Of a stretch of DNA of 64,000 nucleotides, positions 44,254-53,370 are shown one piece after another; the stretch's first letter is position 1, and the number at the start of each line of letters is the position of its first letter. The position numbers and the translations under genes are program-made. The notes beneath the pieces were generated by a model that was given only the letters and a program-made list of their open reading frames with translations, searched no databases and was not told the DNA's origin. This DNA is from Neomicrococcus aestuarii (GTDB lineage: Bacteria; Actinomycetota; Actinomycetes; Actinomycetales; Micrococcaceae), in contig NZ_JACHDR010000001.1 of NCBI RefSeq assembly GCF_014201135.1, forward strand, positions 1,984,001 through 2,048,000. The letters are read 5' to 3'.

Positions 44254-45000
44254 CTACGCGGGCAGGCTGGAGAGGGCGCGACTGATGCCGCGAGCCGCCG
44301 TGCGCAGGGCGGCGATGGCGGTGGGAAGCTGATCCGATTCCCGCGGAACCACGATGCCCATCGCGGCGACGGCACGGTTTCTGGTGTCCAAAATGGGGGC
44401 GGCGGCACCCGTGGTTTCTTCGTCAATGAAACCGTCGAAGGTCGCGTAGCCGTTACGCCGAATGTGATCCAGCGAGCGGCGGAAATCCTGATGATAGAGC
44501 GCTATTTCTGTGCCGTGACGCTGCATGAAACCCTCCGCCACGTGAGGCGCGGAGAATGCCAAGAGCACCATGCCCATCGAGGTGCGGTGAAGCGGCATGC
44601 GCTTGGCGATGCCGGCGGCGTTGACTGCGTGACCGGGGCGCGAAAGCCGCTCCAGTACTAGCACCTCGTCCTCCACCAGGATGGAGAGCTGGGTGCTGTG
44701 CTGGACCACCTGATTGACGTCCTCCATGAATGGCATGGCGATGGTCTTGAGGTCGTTGGCGCTCGCAGAACGATTCACAATCTCCCAAAGCCCCAAGCCA
44801 ACAGCCACTTCGCCGTTGTCCCGGCGTTCCAGCAAGCCGTGGCTGACCATGGATTCCACCAGCCGGTACGCGGTGGCGCGCGGGACGTTCGCGCGGCGCG
44901 CCAGAGCACTCACGGTCAGTGCCGAGTGTTGCGCGCTGAACGCGCCGAGGATGCGAACCAAGCGATCCAGAACTGAATCGCCGGAAGGGGAGTTGGCCAT
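44254..45000 (-). CDS. IclR family transcriptional regulator (PobR-like)
   Basis: A 248-residue IclR protein with an N-terminal winged HTH (LTVSALARRANVPRATAYRLVESMVSHGLLERR) and the IclR ligand-binding domain (AGIAKRMPLHRTSMGMVLLAFSAP, then GFIDEETTGAAAPILDTRNRAVAAMGIVVP). Its place between the acyl-CoA hydrolase gene and pobA suggests control of 4-hydroxybenzoate use. A GTCGTCGTAC decamer and a TACGACGACGCAGCTCGCCTA element lie after its stop. Confidence 0.85.
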   Translation of the reverse strand: MANSPSGDSVLDRLVRILGAFSAQHSALTVSALARRANVPRATAYRLVESMVSHGLLERRDNGEVAVGLGLWEIVNRSASANDLKTIAMPFMEDVNQVVQHSTQLSILVEDEVLVLERLSRPGHAVNAAGIAKRMPLHRTSMGMVLLAFSAPHVAEGFMQRHGTEIALYHQDFRRSLDHIRRNGYATFDGFIDEETTGAAAPILDTRNRAVAAMGIVVPRESDQLPTAIAALRTAARGISRALSSLPA

Positions 45001-45046
45001 TTTTTAGTGTGCTGGTGTGGAGGTTTCGGGGCTACGCGGGCCGGGA

Positions 45047-46120
45047 CTACGCGGGGTCTGGGACGTTGGTGGCCACGCGGGAGATCGCTTCACGATCCAC
45101 GTCCTCGGGTCCCTTGATGGTCCACTGCGGATTGCGGTCCTTATCCACCACCTGAGCACGGACGCCCTCCACGAAATCTGGGAAGGAAATGACGTATTCC
45201 ACCATGTTGTATTCGCGTTCAAGCGCTTGGGAGAGGTTGTTGCCTTCGCGAGCGGCGCGGATGCACTGCAAAGCGGCTTCTTGGCTGAGGTAAGAGTGCG
45301 TTTTCATCTCTTCAAGGGCAGCGCGAGGTCCCTCGCCCGGAATTTCGGCAAGTGCGTTCATGATGTCCGCGACCGTCTCGCCCGCGAACGCCCGATCAAT
45401 CCAGTCCTGGTTGATTTCGAGGCTCTCCGGGAGTGCGCCACGCGTTTTGGCGGCGATGTTGGGGGAGGCGCCGTACATGACCTCGAGCGCAGCCGAGAGG
45501 TCCGCGGTGGAAAGTCCCACGAGGTCCGGGAGAGTGGAGACGACGTCCACGTAGTTCTCTGAATCGATCATCATGTCCGCGAATCCGGCGTAAATGGCGT
45601 CGCCTGGACCCATCACGGAGGAGGTTAGTCCCAAGTATTCGCCCGTGCGTCCAGGGGCGTGGCCCAGCAAGTGCGTGCCTCCCACGTCCGGAGTGAGGCC
45701 AATGCGGGTTTCGGGCATCGCTACCTTGGAGCGTTCGGTGACGATGCGGACGTCTGCGTGACCGGACAGGCCTACTCCGCCGCCCATGCAGATGCCATCC
45801 ATGTAGGCGATGGTGGGTTTGGGGAAGGTCGCGATGGCGCGATTCACCGCGTATTCGGCGCGCAAGAACGCCAGCATGTGTTCCGGCTGTCCGTCCTTGA
45901 GGAAGTCATAGAACGCGCGGATGTCTCCGCCTGCGCAGAGGCCGCGCTCGCCGGCGCCTTGAATGAAGAGCATCTTGACCGAAGGATCGCCAGCCCACTC
46001 CTGAAGTACTTCTGCGATGGCATCCACCATCTCGTGATTCAGCGCGTTGAGCTTTTCTGGGCGATTCAGGGTGAGGACGCCGATGCTGTCCACAATCTTG
46101 GCAGTCACGAGGTTGCTCAT
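45047..46120 (-). CDS. 3-hydroxyisobutyryl-CoA hydrolase / enoyl-CoA hydratase family protein
   Basis: A 357-residue crotonase-fold protein from ATG 46120 (MSNLVTAKIVDS). Characteristic stretches: LTLNRPEKLNALNHEMV, GLCAGGDIRAFYDFLKDG, and YMDGICMGGGVGLSGHADVRIVTERSKVAMPETRIGLTPDVGG. The length and the MGGGVGLS and PDVGGTHLL patterns fit 3-hydroxyisobutyryl-CoA hydrolase rather than enoyl-CoA hydratase; that enzyme works in valine breakdown. Its location next to pob/pca genes may reflect a role in aromatic acyl-CoA release, or chance. Confidence 0.8.
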   Translation of the reverse strand: MSNLVTAKIVDSIGVLTLNRPEKLNALNHEMVDAIAEVLQEWAGDPSVKMLFIQGAGERGLCAGGDIRAFYDFLKDGQPEHMLAFLRAEYAVNRAIATFPKPTIAYMDGICMGGGVGLSGHADVRIVTERSKVAMPETRIGLTPDVGGTHLLGHAPGRTGEYLGLTSSVMGPGDAIYAGFADMMIDSENYVDVVSTLPDLVGLSTADLSAALEVMYGASPNIAAKTRGALPESLEINQDWIDRAFAGETVADIMNALAEIPGEGPRAALEEMKTHSYLSQEAALQCIRAAREGNNLSQALEREYNMVEYVISFPDFVEGVRAQVVDKDRNPQWTIKGPEDVDREAISRVATNVPDPA

Positions 46121-46174
46121 TGAAGCGCCTTTCACGAGGTAGCCGGGGCGCTGTGATCAGCCCCGATCAAGAGT

Positions 46175-46194
46175 GCGTCCGTTCAATGGGACGC
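46175..46194. promoter_or_regulatory. Imperfect inverted repeat upstream of the CoA-hydrolase gene
   Basis: GCGTCC-GTTCAATG-GGACGC, an inverted repeat sharing CAATGGGA with the pobA palindrome (AATGGGA). It could be a second operator for the same IclR-type protein. Confidence 0.35.
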
Positions 46195-46282
46195 ATGTGT
46201 GACGTTACTAGGATTCGCCGTGTTCAGGAAGTCTTGACTTTTTTCGATCAAAGTCTTGTAGGTCACGTCGATCCACGGTAAA

Positions 46283-46316
46283 GTTCAACATACGAACAAA
46301 AGTTCACTATGTGAAC
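46283..46316. promoter_or_regulatory. Tandem 15-bp palindromes upstream of pcaF
   Basis: GTTCAACATACGAAC at 46283-46297 and GTTCACTATGTGAAC at 46302-46316 are both GTTC-N7-GAAC palindromes with centres 19 bases apart. Such paired palindromes are typical of IclR (PcaR) control of pca operons. The distance to the pcaF ATG is 50 bases. Confidence 0.6.
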
Positions 46317-46366
46317 ATTCCAAACTTTGGATGCGGGACGTTTTCCCGAACAGCGCAGGAGATGCA

Positions 46367-47578
46367 ATGCAGCAGGCCTACCTATACGACGCCATTAGAA
46401 CCCCTTTCGGAAAGATTGGCGGATCCCTGTCCGGCCATCGTCCCGATGATCTCGCAGCCCTGGTGATCAAGAACCTCGTGGAGCGCGCTCCTGGTCTTGA
46501 CGCCAACAAGATTGACGAAGCAATTTTCGGCAACGCCAACGGTGCCGGCGAAGAGAACCGCAACGTAGCTCGCATGGCGTTGCTGCTCGCCGGTCTTCCT
46601 ACCTCGATCCCCGGAACCTCGATCAACCGCTTGTGTGGTTCTTCCCTCGACGCGGCCATGATGGCCAGCCGTCAGATTGAAACCGGAGAAGCTGACCTCA
46701 TGCTGGTTGGTGGCGTGGAATCCATGTCCCGCGCTCCATGGGTATTGCCTAAGACGGACCGCCCATTCCCCATGCAGAACCTCGAGCTCGCCAACACCAC
46801 TTTGGGCTGGCGCCTCGTGAACCCAGCGATGCCATCCGAATGGACGGTGTCCTTGGGTGAAGCCACCGAGCAGCTGCGCGAAAAGCACGGCATCACTCGC
46901 GAAGAGCAGGACGCTTTCGCAGCCAACTCGCACCAGCTTGCCGCCAAGGCCTGGGATGAGGGCAAGTATGACAACCTCGTTGTCACCGTCCCACCAGCAT
47001 CCAAGAAGGGCACCGAGGTCACGCGTGACGAGACCATCCGCCCAGACTCCACCGCCGAGTCCCTCGCGGCCTTGCGCACGGTGTTCCGTTCCGCTGAGAA
47101 CGGCACGGTTACCGCTGGTAACGCTTCCCCTATGAACGACGGCGCCTCTGGCGGTTGGTTGGGCAGCGAACGCGCTGGCGACATCTTGGGTCTTGCACCG
47201 ATTGCCAAGATCATCGGCCGCGGCGCGGCAGCCAACGAGCCACAGTTCTTCGGTGAAGCGCCCGTAGAGGCCGCTAACAAGGCTCTTCGCCATGCTGGCC
47301 TGACGTGGAATGACATCAGCGCGCTCGAGTTGAACGAAGCCTTCGCGGCCCAGTCCCTCGCATGCATCCGCCAGTGGAACATCGATCCAGCCATCGTCAA
47401 CCAGTGGGGCGGTGCCATCGCCATCGGTCACCCGCTGGGCGCTTCCGGTATGCGCATCTTGGGCATCGTGGCACGTCGCTTGCAGGAGAGCGGCGAAAAG
47501 TACGGCATGGCTGCCATTTGCATCGGTGTGGGCCAGGGCCTCGCCGTCGTAGTGGAAAACCCCAACGCAACCAAGTAA
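46367..47578 (+). CDS. pcaF: 3-oxoadipyl-CoA thiolase (PcaF)
   Basis: A 403-residue thiolase from ATG 46367 (MQQAYLYDAIRTPFGKIGG), which follows CAGGAG. Active-site motifs: Cys in INRLCGSSLDAAM, His in ELNEAFAAQS, GHPLGASGMRILG and the second Cys in AAICIGVGQGLA. It cleaves 3-oxoadipyl-CoA to succinyl-CoA and acetyl-CoA, ending the protocatechuate branch. It heads a pcaFIJ operon followed by an IclR gene. Confidence 0.93.
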   Translation: MQQAYLYDAIRTPFGKIGGSLSGHRPDDLAALVIKNLVERAPGLDANKIDEAIFGNANGAGEENRNVARMALLLAGLPTSIPGTSINRLCGSSLDAAMMASRQIETGEADLMLVGGVESMSRAPWVLPKTDRPFPMQNLELANTTLGWRLVNPAMPSEWTVSLGEATEQLREKHGITREEQDAFAANSHQLAAKAWDEGKYDNLVVTVPPASKKGTEVTRDETIRPDSTAESLAALRTVFRSAENGTVTAGNASPMNDGASGGWLGSERAGDILGLAPIAKIIGRGAAANEPQFFGEAPVEAANKALRHAGLTWNDISALELNEAFAAQSLACIRQWNIDPAIVNQWGGAIAIGHPLGASGMRILGIVARRLQESGEKYGMAAICIGVGQGLAVVVENPNATK

Positions 47579-47624
47579 TTGCGGCGCAAGCTAGCACTGA
47601 ATTTCACAGACAGGAAAGGACACC

Positions 47625-48320
47625 ATGGCACCTCGCTTCGCAACTGACGCGGCGGACGCCGTCTCCGAGATCACCAGCGGTTCAACCGTGATGATCGGCG
47701 GATTCGGCAACGCCGGCCAGCCCATGGAACTGATCGACGCACTCTTGGATTGCGGCGCAACGGATTTGACCGTTGTGAACAACAACGCAGGTCAGGCCGA
47801 CGCTGGCTTGGCACTGCTCATCAAGGAACGCCGCGTGAAGAAGGTCATTTGCTCCTTCCCACGCCAGTCTGACTCATGGCACTTCGACACTGCCTACCGC
47901 GCTGGCGAGATCGAGCTTGAGCTCGTTCCGCAGGGCAACTTGGCCGAGCGCATCCGCGCTGCTGGCGCTGGCATCGGCGGCTTCTTCACGCCAACCGGCT
48001 ACGGCACGCTGCTGGCCGAGGGCAAGGAGACCCGTGTGATCGACGGCAAGGGCTACGTGCTCGAATCCCCGATCAAGGCTGACTTCGCCCTCATCAAGTC
48101 GCTGCGCGCTGACAAGCTCGGCAACCTCGTGTACCGCAAGACGGCCCGTAACTTTGGACCCATCATGGCTACCGCCGCGAAGAAGTCCATTGTGCAGGTC
48201 AACGAGGTCGTGGAGATCGGCGCGTTGGATCCAGAAGTAATCGTGACGCCAGGCATCTTCGTTGACACCGTCGTGACGTTGAATGGCGCACAGGCTGCTG
48301 CTAAGGAAGGAACCAAGTAA
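47625..48320 (+). CDS. pcaI: 3-oxoadipate CoA-transferase subunit A (PcaI)
   Basis: A 231-residue CoA-transferase alpha subunit: SGSTVMIGGFGNAGQPMELIDALL near the N-terminus, then GIGGFFTPTGYGTLLAEGKETR and TARNFGPIMATAAK. With PcaJ it moves CoA from succinyl-CoA to 3-oxoadipate. Its TAA overlaps the pcaJ ATG (TAATG), supporting one translation unit. Confidence 0.93.
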   Translation: MAPRFATDAADAVSEITSGSTVMIGGFGNAGQPMELIDALLDCGATDLTVVNNNAGQADAGLALLIKERRVKKVICSFPRQSDSWHFDTAYRAGEIELELVPQGNLAERIRAAGAGIGGFFTPTGYGTLLAEGKETRVIDGKGYVLESPIKADFALIKSLRADKLGNLVYRKTARNFGPIMATAAKKSIVQVNEVVEIGALDPEVIVTPGIFVDTVVTLNGAQAAAKEGTK

Positions 48321-48976
48321 TGACTGCTTTCGCTTCCACCGCTGAAAAGCTGGACAAGAACGCTCTGGCTCAGATTGTTGCCGCGGACATCGCTCCTGGC
48401 GCTTTCGTGAACTTGGGCATTGGTCAGCCAACCCTCGTTTCCAACTTCCTGACCGCCGATCAGGGCGTCACGCTCCACACGGAGAACGGCATGTTGGGCA
48501 TGGGCCCGCAGGCCACCGGTGACGACATCGACGAGGACCTCATCAACGCCGGCAAGATCCCGGTCACCGAGCTCCCCGGTGCGTCCTACTTCCACCACGC
48601 TGACTCATTCGCGATGATGCGCGGCGGACACTTGGACGTCTGCGTTTTGGGTGCGTTCCAGGTTTCTCGCGAGGGTGACCTCGCAAACTGGCACACCGGC
48701 GCTCCGGACGCTATCCCTGCTGTGGGTGGCGCTATGGACCTCGCCATCGGTGCGAAGGAAACCTGGGTCATGATGAGCCTGTTCACAAAGGATGGTGCCG
48801 CGAAGCTCGTGGACGCGTTGACCTACCCGGTCACGGGTCTGGGCTGCGTCAAGCGTGTCTACACGGAAAGCGCCATCTTCTTGATCAACGACGGCAAGGT
48901 TGTTGTGCGCTCCACGCACGGCACCACGTTCGAAGAGTTGCAAGAGAAGATTCCGTTCACCTTGGAACGCGCATAA
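48320..48976 (+). CDS. pcaJ: 3-oxoadipate CoA-transferase subunit B (PcaJ)
   Basis: A 218-residue beta subunit with FVNLGIGQPTLVSNFL, the catalytic Glu in HTENGMLGMGPQA, and GGHLDVCVLGAFQVSREGDLANW. It pairs with PcaI. The motif LPGASYFHHADSFAMMRGGH is family-typical. Confidence 0.93.
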   Translation: MTAFASTAEKLDKNALAQIVAADIAPGAFVNLGIGQPTLVSNFLTADQGVTLHTENGMLGMGPQATGDDIDEDLINAGKIPVTELPGASYFHHADSFAMMRGGHLDVCVLGAFQVSREGDLANWHTGAPDAIPAVGGAMDLAIGAKETWVMMSLFTKDGAAKLVDALTYPVTGLGCVKRVYTESAIFLINDGKVVVRSTHGTTFEELQEKIPFTLERA

Positions 48977-49085
48977 CTTTTGCCCCTTTACGCGAGTCGC
49001 GCCTTTTCAGATTCTGGGAACGGCGCGGCTTTGCGTATTCTTGAGAGCCGTTTGGGCTCGGTTTTGGAAGGACGCTAACGCCACG

Positions 49086-50006
49086 ATGTCTTGGAATTAC
49101 GACGACGCCACTTCCGTCCCCGACCCATCTTCCGTTGGTACTGAGTCCGTTGGCGCGGTGTCCGTTGGCGCTGAGTCCGGTGTTGAGGCGTCTTTGAGCG
49201 CGGCTAATCCGTCAGACACGGTTTATTCTTCGGGTACGCTGCAGTCTTCGAGCACGGTTCAGTCCTTGGCGCGTGGTCTCGACGTCATCAGGTCCTTTGA
49301 CGCTGAGCATCCTTCCATGACGTTGACTGAGGTTGCTGGTCGTACGGGGCTTTCCCGAGCCACCGCCCGACGATTCCTGTTGACCCTGGCCGAGCTCGGC
49401 TATGTCCGGTTCGACGGCAAGTACTTTGAGCTCACCTCACGCGTCCTTCAGTTGGGGTATTCGTACCTGAGCTCGCACACGCTCCCGCAGATCATTGAGC
49501 CCGCGCTTGAACAGCTTTCGGGTGAACTCAACGAGTCGTGTTCCGCGTCAGTGTTGGACGACGATGACATCGTGTACATCGCCCGCGTACACACCCGACG
49601 CATCATGCGCATCGGCATTTCCGTAGGCACTCGGTTGCCGGCTTTTGCCACCAGCATGGGTCGAGTTCTCTTGGCGTACTTGCCCGTTTCCGAGCGCGAT
49701 GCTGCAATCTCTCAGTTGAAGGCTGACCCGCTCACACCAGCCACCATCACCACGCCTGAAGCGCTTGCTCGGGAGCTTGATGCTGTGCGTGAGCAAGGCT
49801 TCTGCGTGGTGAATCAGGAACTTGAAGTCGGTCTGCAATCCGTTGCCGTGCCAGTGTTCGGGCCGGAAGGTGATGTGGTGTGCGCCTTGAACGTGTCCAT
49901 GAGTGTGGTTCCTGGAACCACGTCGGCTCCGCGGCTCGAAACCATTGTTCCGGCGCTCAAAGCCACCGCGGACCGCATCGGCGCAGATCTTCGCGCGAAG
50001 AAGTAG
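49086..50006 (+). CDS. IclR family transcriptional regulator (PcaR-like)
   Basis: A 306-residue regulator from ATG 49086. An unusual N-terminal extension of about 55 residues is low in complexity (SVGTESVGAVSVGAESG), encoded by short direct repeats. The HTH then reads MTLTEVAGRTGLSRATARRFLLTLAELGYVR, followed by the IclR effector domain (RVHTRRIMRIGISVGTRLPAFATSMGRVLLAYLP), close to PcaR/PcaU. It is probably the activator or repressor for pcaFIJ and the pca operon, via the palindromes at 46283-46316. Confidence 0.87.
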   Translation: MSWNYDDATSVPDPSSVGTESVGAVSVGAESGVEASLSAANPSDTVYSSGTLQSSSTVQSLARGLDVIRSFDAEHPSMTLTEVAGRTGLSRATARRFLLTLAELGYVRFDGKYFELTSRVLQLGYSYLSSHTLPQIIEPALEQLSGELNESCSASVLDDDDIVYIARVHTRRIMRIGISVGTRLPAFATSMGRVLLAYLPVSERDAAISQLKADPLTPATITTPEALARELDAVREQGFCVVNQELEVGLQSVAVPVFGPEGDVVCALNVSMSVVPGTTSAPRLETIVPALKATADRIGADLRAKK

Positions 50007-50064
50007 ACAAAGCTTCGGCCTTCACGCCGAAACTGATACCCACGCTTACGCCCACACTTTTAAT

Positions 50065-50112
50065 CGCACGCACGCACGCACGCCCATACGCACACGCTCG
50101 CGCCCATACGCA
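50065..50112. repeat. CGCA microsatellite and CGCCCATACGCA repeat
   Basis: Four CGCA units at 50065-50080 are followed by CGCCCATACGCA at 50081 and again at 50101. It lies in the 125-base gap between the convergent ends of the IclR and LysR genes. Confidence 0.8.
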
Positions 50113-50131
50113 TGACTACACCGATGCGCGG

Positions 50132-51088
50132 CTAGCTTGAAGCTAGGAGCGCGGCGATTCGCTCCACAAAAATCGCTGCCGCGTTTTGGACTGCGGGAAC
50201 GCTTGCGCGTTCGTTTTCGGTGCCCTCGCGAGCGCTCCGCGACGGCGGCTTATTCGTAAGAGCCAAGACGCTACGGGAGAGTTTTGCTTCCGGAATTCGC
50301 ACCGAGACGGTGCCTTCTGGAAGATTGGTGAGCGCGAGCTTGGGAACAAGCGCGGCCCCCAATCCAGATGCCACCAGTGAGAGTGTGGTGTTGAAATCAT
50401 CCGAGTACGCCACCACGCGGGGTTGCATGCCGAAGGATGCGAAAAGGTTGGCGATGACCACAGCATCCGAAGCTCCGGGATGGTGCATGATCCACGGCAT
50501 GTCCGCCAACTGGGCGGGGGAGAGGGCTGCTTCAGCTTCGAAGCCCCAAGCTGCAGGTAGAACGAAAACGAATGGATCCTCAGCGAGCCACGTTCTCTTC
50601 AAACTCGCAGGCCACGCCAGCCCACCTTGGCCCACTTGGAACACCAGCGCAACGTCAAGCCCGTTCTCAGAACGCAAGCTACGCACCAGTTGCGCAGGCT
50701 CACCCACGCTCAACCGCAACTGTGTTCCGGAAGCCAACCAGGCGTCGTCGTGCATCAATCGCGGAATCAGGTACGACGTCAATGACGGGAAAATTCCCAC
50801 GCGCAACTCAACATGAGAACTGCTGGTCTCCGCCGCAGACGCAGCGGCGACGAGCGATTCCAGTTCCGTGAGCACAATGCGCGCATGCCGCGCCATCGCC
50901 TCCGCGGAGGGCAAGGGCACTGCAGATCGCGCACTACGTTCGAAGAGCGTGACCCCCGAAGCTTTCTCGAGCGCGCTGATCTGCTGGCTGACGGCAGACG
51001 GCGTGAGACCCAAGCGCGGTGCGGCGGCCGCAAAGGATCCAGCTTCGAGGACTTCGAGCAGGATGCGGAGCTGATGAGGATTAATCAT
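50132..51088 (-). CDS. LysR family transcriptional regulator
   Basis: A 318-residue LysR protein (start ATG 51088, MINPHQLRILLEVLEAGSFAAAAPRLGLTPSAVSQQISALEK; ATG 51097 also possible). The effector domain follows (VELRVGIFPSLTSYLIPRLMHD, then GLGAALVPKLALTNLPEG). The target is unknown; it stands alone and points towards the pca regulator. Confidence 0.85.
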   Translation of the reverse strand: MINPHQLRILLEVLEAGSFAAAAPRLGLTPSAVSQQISALEKASGVTLFERSARSAVPLPSAEAMARHARIVLTELESLVAAASAAETSSSHVELRVGIFPSLTSYLIPRLMHDDAWLASGTQLRLSVGEPAQLVRSLRSENGLDVALVFQVGQGGLAWPASLKRTWLAEDPFVFVLPAAWGFEAEAALSPAQLADMPWIMHHPGASDAVVIANLFASFGMQPRVVAYSDDFNTTLSLVASGLGAALVPKLALTNLPEGTVSVRIPEAKLSRSVLALTNKPPSRSAREGTENERASVPAVQNAAAIFVERIAALLASS

Positions 51089-51115
51089 GGCGACCATTGA
51101 TACTAGCCGCCCAGA

Positions 51116-51499
51116 CTACTTATCCTCGTCCTCTTCCTCTTCATCAAACTCTTCTTCATCATCTTCGTCGTCGCCCCAGTCGTCGACCTCGTCCTCGTCG
51201 TCGGAGTCTTCGTCTTCTTCGTCGTCATCGTCTGAGTCCTCGTCTTCTTCAACGAGTTCCTCATCCTCACCGTTGTCCAACCCCACGTTGTCGGGATCGG
51301 TCTCCCAACCGTCATCCTCATCCTCGACCGGTTCGCCGTCGATCAGGTACGTGTGCTGGCGCAAAGGATCGATGCGATCCATGGACTCTGGGTCATCCGA
51401 GGAGCCCTCTGGAGGGGTTCCGTCACGGCCGTCTTCTGGATCTTCCCAGTCGTCAGCGGCTTGTTCGTCGTACTCGGTGTCTTCGTACGGATCGCTCAT
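51116..51499 (-). CDS. Hyperacidic small protein
   Basis: A 127-residue protein from ATG 51499, which has a strong Shine-Dalgarno (AGGAGG). The second half is nearly all Asp and Glu (EDEDSDDDDEEDEDSDDEDE, then DEEEFDEEEEDEDK), with few hydrophobic residues. Small acidic tails such as these are common in actinobacteria (DUF5709-like), but the role is unknown; DNA mimicry or cation binding are speculative. The earlier start at 51532 is less likely. Confidence 0.7.
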   Translation of the reverse strand: MSDPYEDTEYDEQAADDWEDPEDGRDGTPPEGSSDDPESMDRIDPLRQHTYLIDGEPVEDEDDGWETDPDNVGLDNGEDEELVEEDEDSDDDDEEDEDSDDEDEVDDWGDDEDDEEEFDEEEEDEDK

Positions 51500-51590
51500 G
51501 GTTCCTCCTGTGTAGACAATGGACTTGAGCATCAGCCTATGCGTTCCAAGGCACGCGGGGAAGTGGTGTGGAGAACGTTTCTGAGCCTTC

Positions 51591-51620
51591 TTGAGAGCGC
51601 ATTTATAAAGACGCTAGAAT
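51591..51620 (+). promoter_or_regulatory. Promoter with leaderless start
   Basis: TTGAGA at 51591-51596, 18 bases, TAGAAT at 51615-51620, then seven bases to the ATG at 51628. No Shine-Dalgarno. Confidence 0.6.
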
Positions 51621-51627
51621 TTGGTTC

Positions 51628-52119
51628 ATGACGAGGCAAAGACGCCCAGAAAATGAAGCCATCGCAGAGCGAAACACGCGTGATTCTCACGTCTGGCTAG
51701 GCATGAGACTCATTTTGCCGGCGCTCTGGTTGGGACTGATCATCGGGATTTCCTTGATCGAGGCGCCACTGAAATTTCAAGCTCCAGGCATCACCATTCC
51801 GCTGGGCCTCGGAATCGGGCGCCTGGTTTTCGGCGTCATGAACACCGTTGAATTCTTTATCTTCGCGGCGATGCTGTTTGCGACCATTGGGCGGGGCGTC
51901 TCGACCGCAATTCAGGGGATGGTGGCGGCGCTTGGCGTGGTGCAACTCGTGAAAGTTATCGTGGTGCGGCCGCAGCTCAATCATCAAACCGATTTAGTGC
52001 TTAGCGGAGCATCCGACGGCGGATCGCTGTGGCACTACGCGTACATCGCGTGCGACGGCGTTCTCATCCTGCTATTGATCGGCGTACTGTGGGCCGGAGT
52101 CCGTTCCCTGCGAGCTTGA
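51628..52119 (+). CDS. Four-helix membrane protein
   Basis: A 163-residue protein with about four membrane helices (LILPALWLGLIIGISLIEAPL, LVFGVMNTVEFFIFAAML, ATIGRGVSTAIQGMVAALGVVQLVKVIV, YAYIACDGVLILLLIGVLWAG) and a charged N-terminus. No family is recognised. The start codon is likely read from a leaderless transcript. Confidence 0.65.
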   Translation: MTRQRRPENEAIAERNTRDSHVWLGMRLILPALWLGLIIGISLIEAPLKFQAPGITIPLGLGIGRLVFGVMNTVEFFIFAAMLFATIGRGVSTAIQGMVAALGVVQLVKVIVVRPQLNHQTDLVLSGASDGGSLWHYAYIACDGVLILLLIGVLWAGVRSLRA

Positions 52120-52236
52120 TGGAACAAGCAGGCAGGGAACGGGAGGTCAGTGTCTTCGACCTAGATCGACGACTCTCTTTGACTAACTTTCGTCGGCCTT
52201 GTGCGTGAAACTTGGCCTGAAAATATCTGCGTGAAG

Positions 52237-53241
52237 TTATGCGCTGACGGGCTGAGTAAGTCCCATGGCTGCTGCAGTCACTTCGAGCGAACGCAAGCGA
52301 TCCTCGTGATTTACCGCAGAGTGCACCGTCACGAGTTCGTTGACACCGGTGGTTTCGACGAACTGTTCCAAGTAGTCCTTGACGCGTTCGCCGGTGCCGG
52401 CGGCAAGATACGTCAGCATGCGTAGGACCTGCTGGCCAGCCGGTGACTCCATGACCATGTCCAGCTCATCCTCAGTGAATGGCTGAGTGCGGCCGCGCTC
52501 CAACATCTGACGAATGCGCTGGCGCTTGGTCTTCTCAAGAATCTGGAAAGCCTGCTCGTCAGTGTCCGCAGCGATGATGTTAATTCCCGCGCTGACATAG
52601 GGTTCTTGCAAAACATCGCTCGGCTTGAACTGCTGCTTGTACACCTGGACGGCTTGCATGAGCGCATCCGGAGCGAAGTGGCTCGCGAAGGAGTACGGCA
52701 AACCTAGCTGAGCTGCCAGCTGGGCTCCGAACAGGCTAGAACCGAGAATGGTCAGCGGCACGTTGGTGCCCTTGCCCGGTGTTGCGTCTACACCCTTGAT
52801 GACCGAGTCGCCTTCGAGATAGCCCTGCAACTCCACAACATCGTGAGGGAAGGAATCTGCGGCGGCGAAGTCGCGTCGAAGGGCACGGAAAGTTGCCTGA
52901 TCAGAACCCGGTGCGCGACCGAGTCCCAAGTTGATACGACCTGGGAAGAGTTCTTCCAAAGTTCCGAACTGCTCGGCGATCACCAAGGGGGAATGGTTGG
53001 GAAGCATGATGCCGCCGGCACCCACCTGAATGGTGGAGGTGTGATTAGCGACGTGACACATCAAAACGCTGGTGGCACTCGACGCAATCGTGGGCATGTT
53101 GTGGTGCTCGGCGTACCAAACACCCTTGTAGCCCAGTTGTTCTGCGCGCTGAGCTACCTCAACGGACTCTTTGAAAGCAACAGCTGCCGTGCTGTTGGGG
53201 CGAATGATGGCCAAGTCCAGAATGGAAAGAGGAATGCTCAT
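52237..53241 (-). CDS. LLM class flavin-dependent oxidoreductase
   Basis: A 334-residue bacterial-luciferase-like protein from ATG 53241 ([15 protein letters not shown]). It has the LLM signature [28 protein letters not shown] and [39 protein letters not shown]. Such enzymes use FMNH2 and O2 on aldehydes, alkanes, amines or sulfonates; the substrate is unknown. Confidence 0.87.
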   Translation of the reverse strand: MSIPLSILDLAIIRPNSTAAVAFKESVEVAQRAEQLGYKGVWYAEHHNMPTIASSATSVLMCHVANHTSTIQVGAGGIMLPNHSPLVIAEQFGTLEELFPGRINLGLGRAPGSDQATFRALRRDFAAADSFPHDVVELQGYLEGDSVIKGVDATPGKGTNVPLTILGSSLFGAQLAAQLGLPYSFASHFAPDALMQAVQVYKQQFKPSDVLQEPYVSAGINIIAADTDEQAFQILEKTKRQRIRQMLERGRTQPFTEDELDMVMESPAGQQVLRMLTYLAAGTGERVKDYLEQFVETTGVNELVTVHSAVNHEDRLRSLEVTAAAMGLTQPVSA

Positions 53242-53370
53242 ATCAATTGACAACCGCCAACAGGCATCAAGCATTCCCGAGACTTCGCTTCGTCCCTGGA
53301 CTTGCGTTTTCGTTGGTGAACAAACCACGAAGTCGCAAGCCTGGAGACGATCCGATGTCTCACTGATAGT

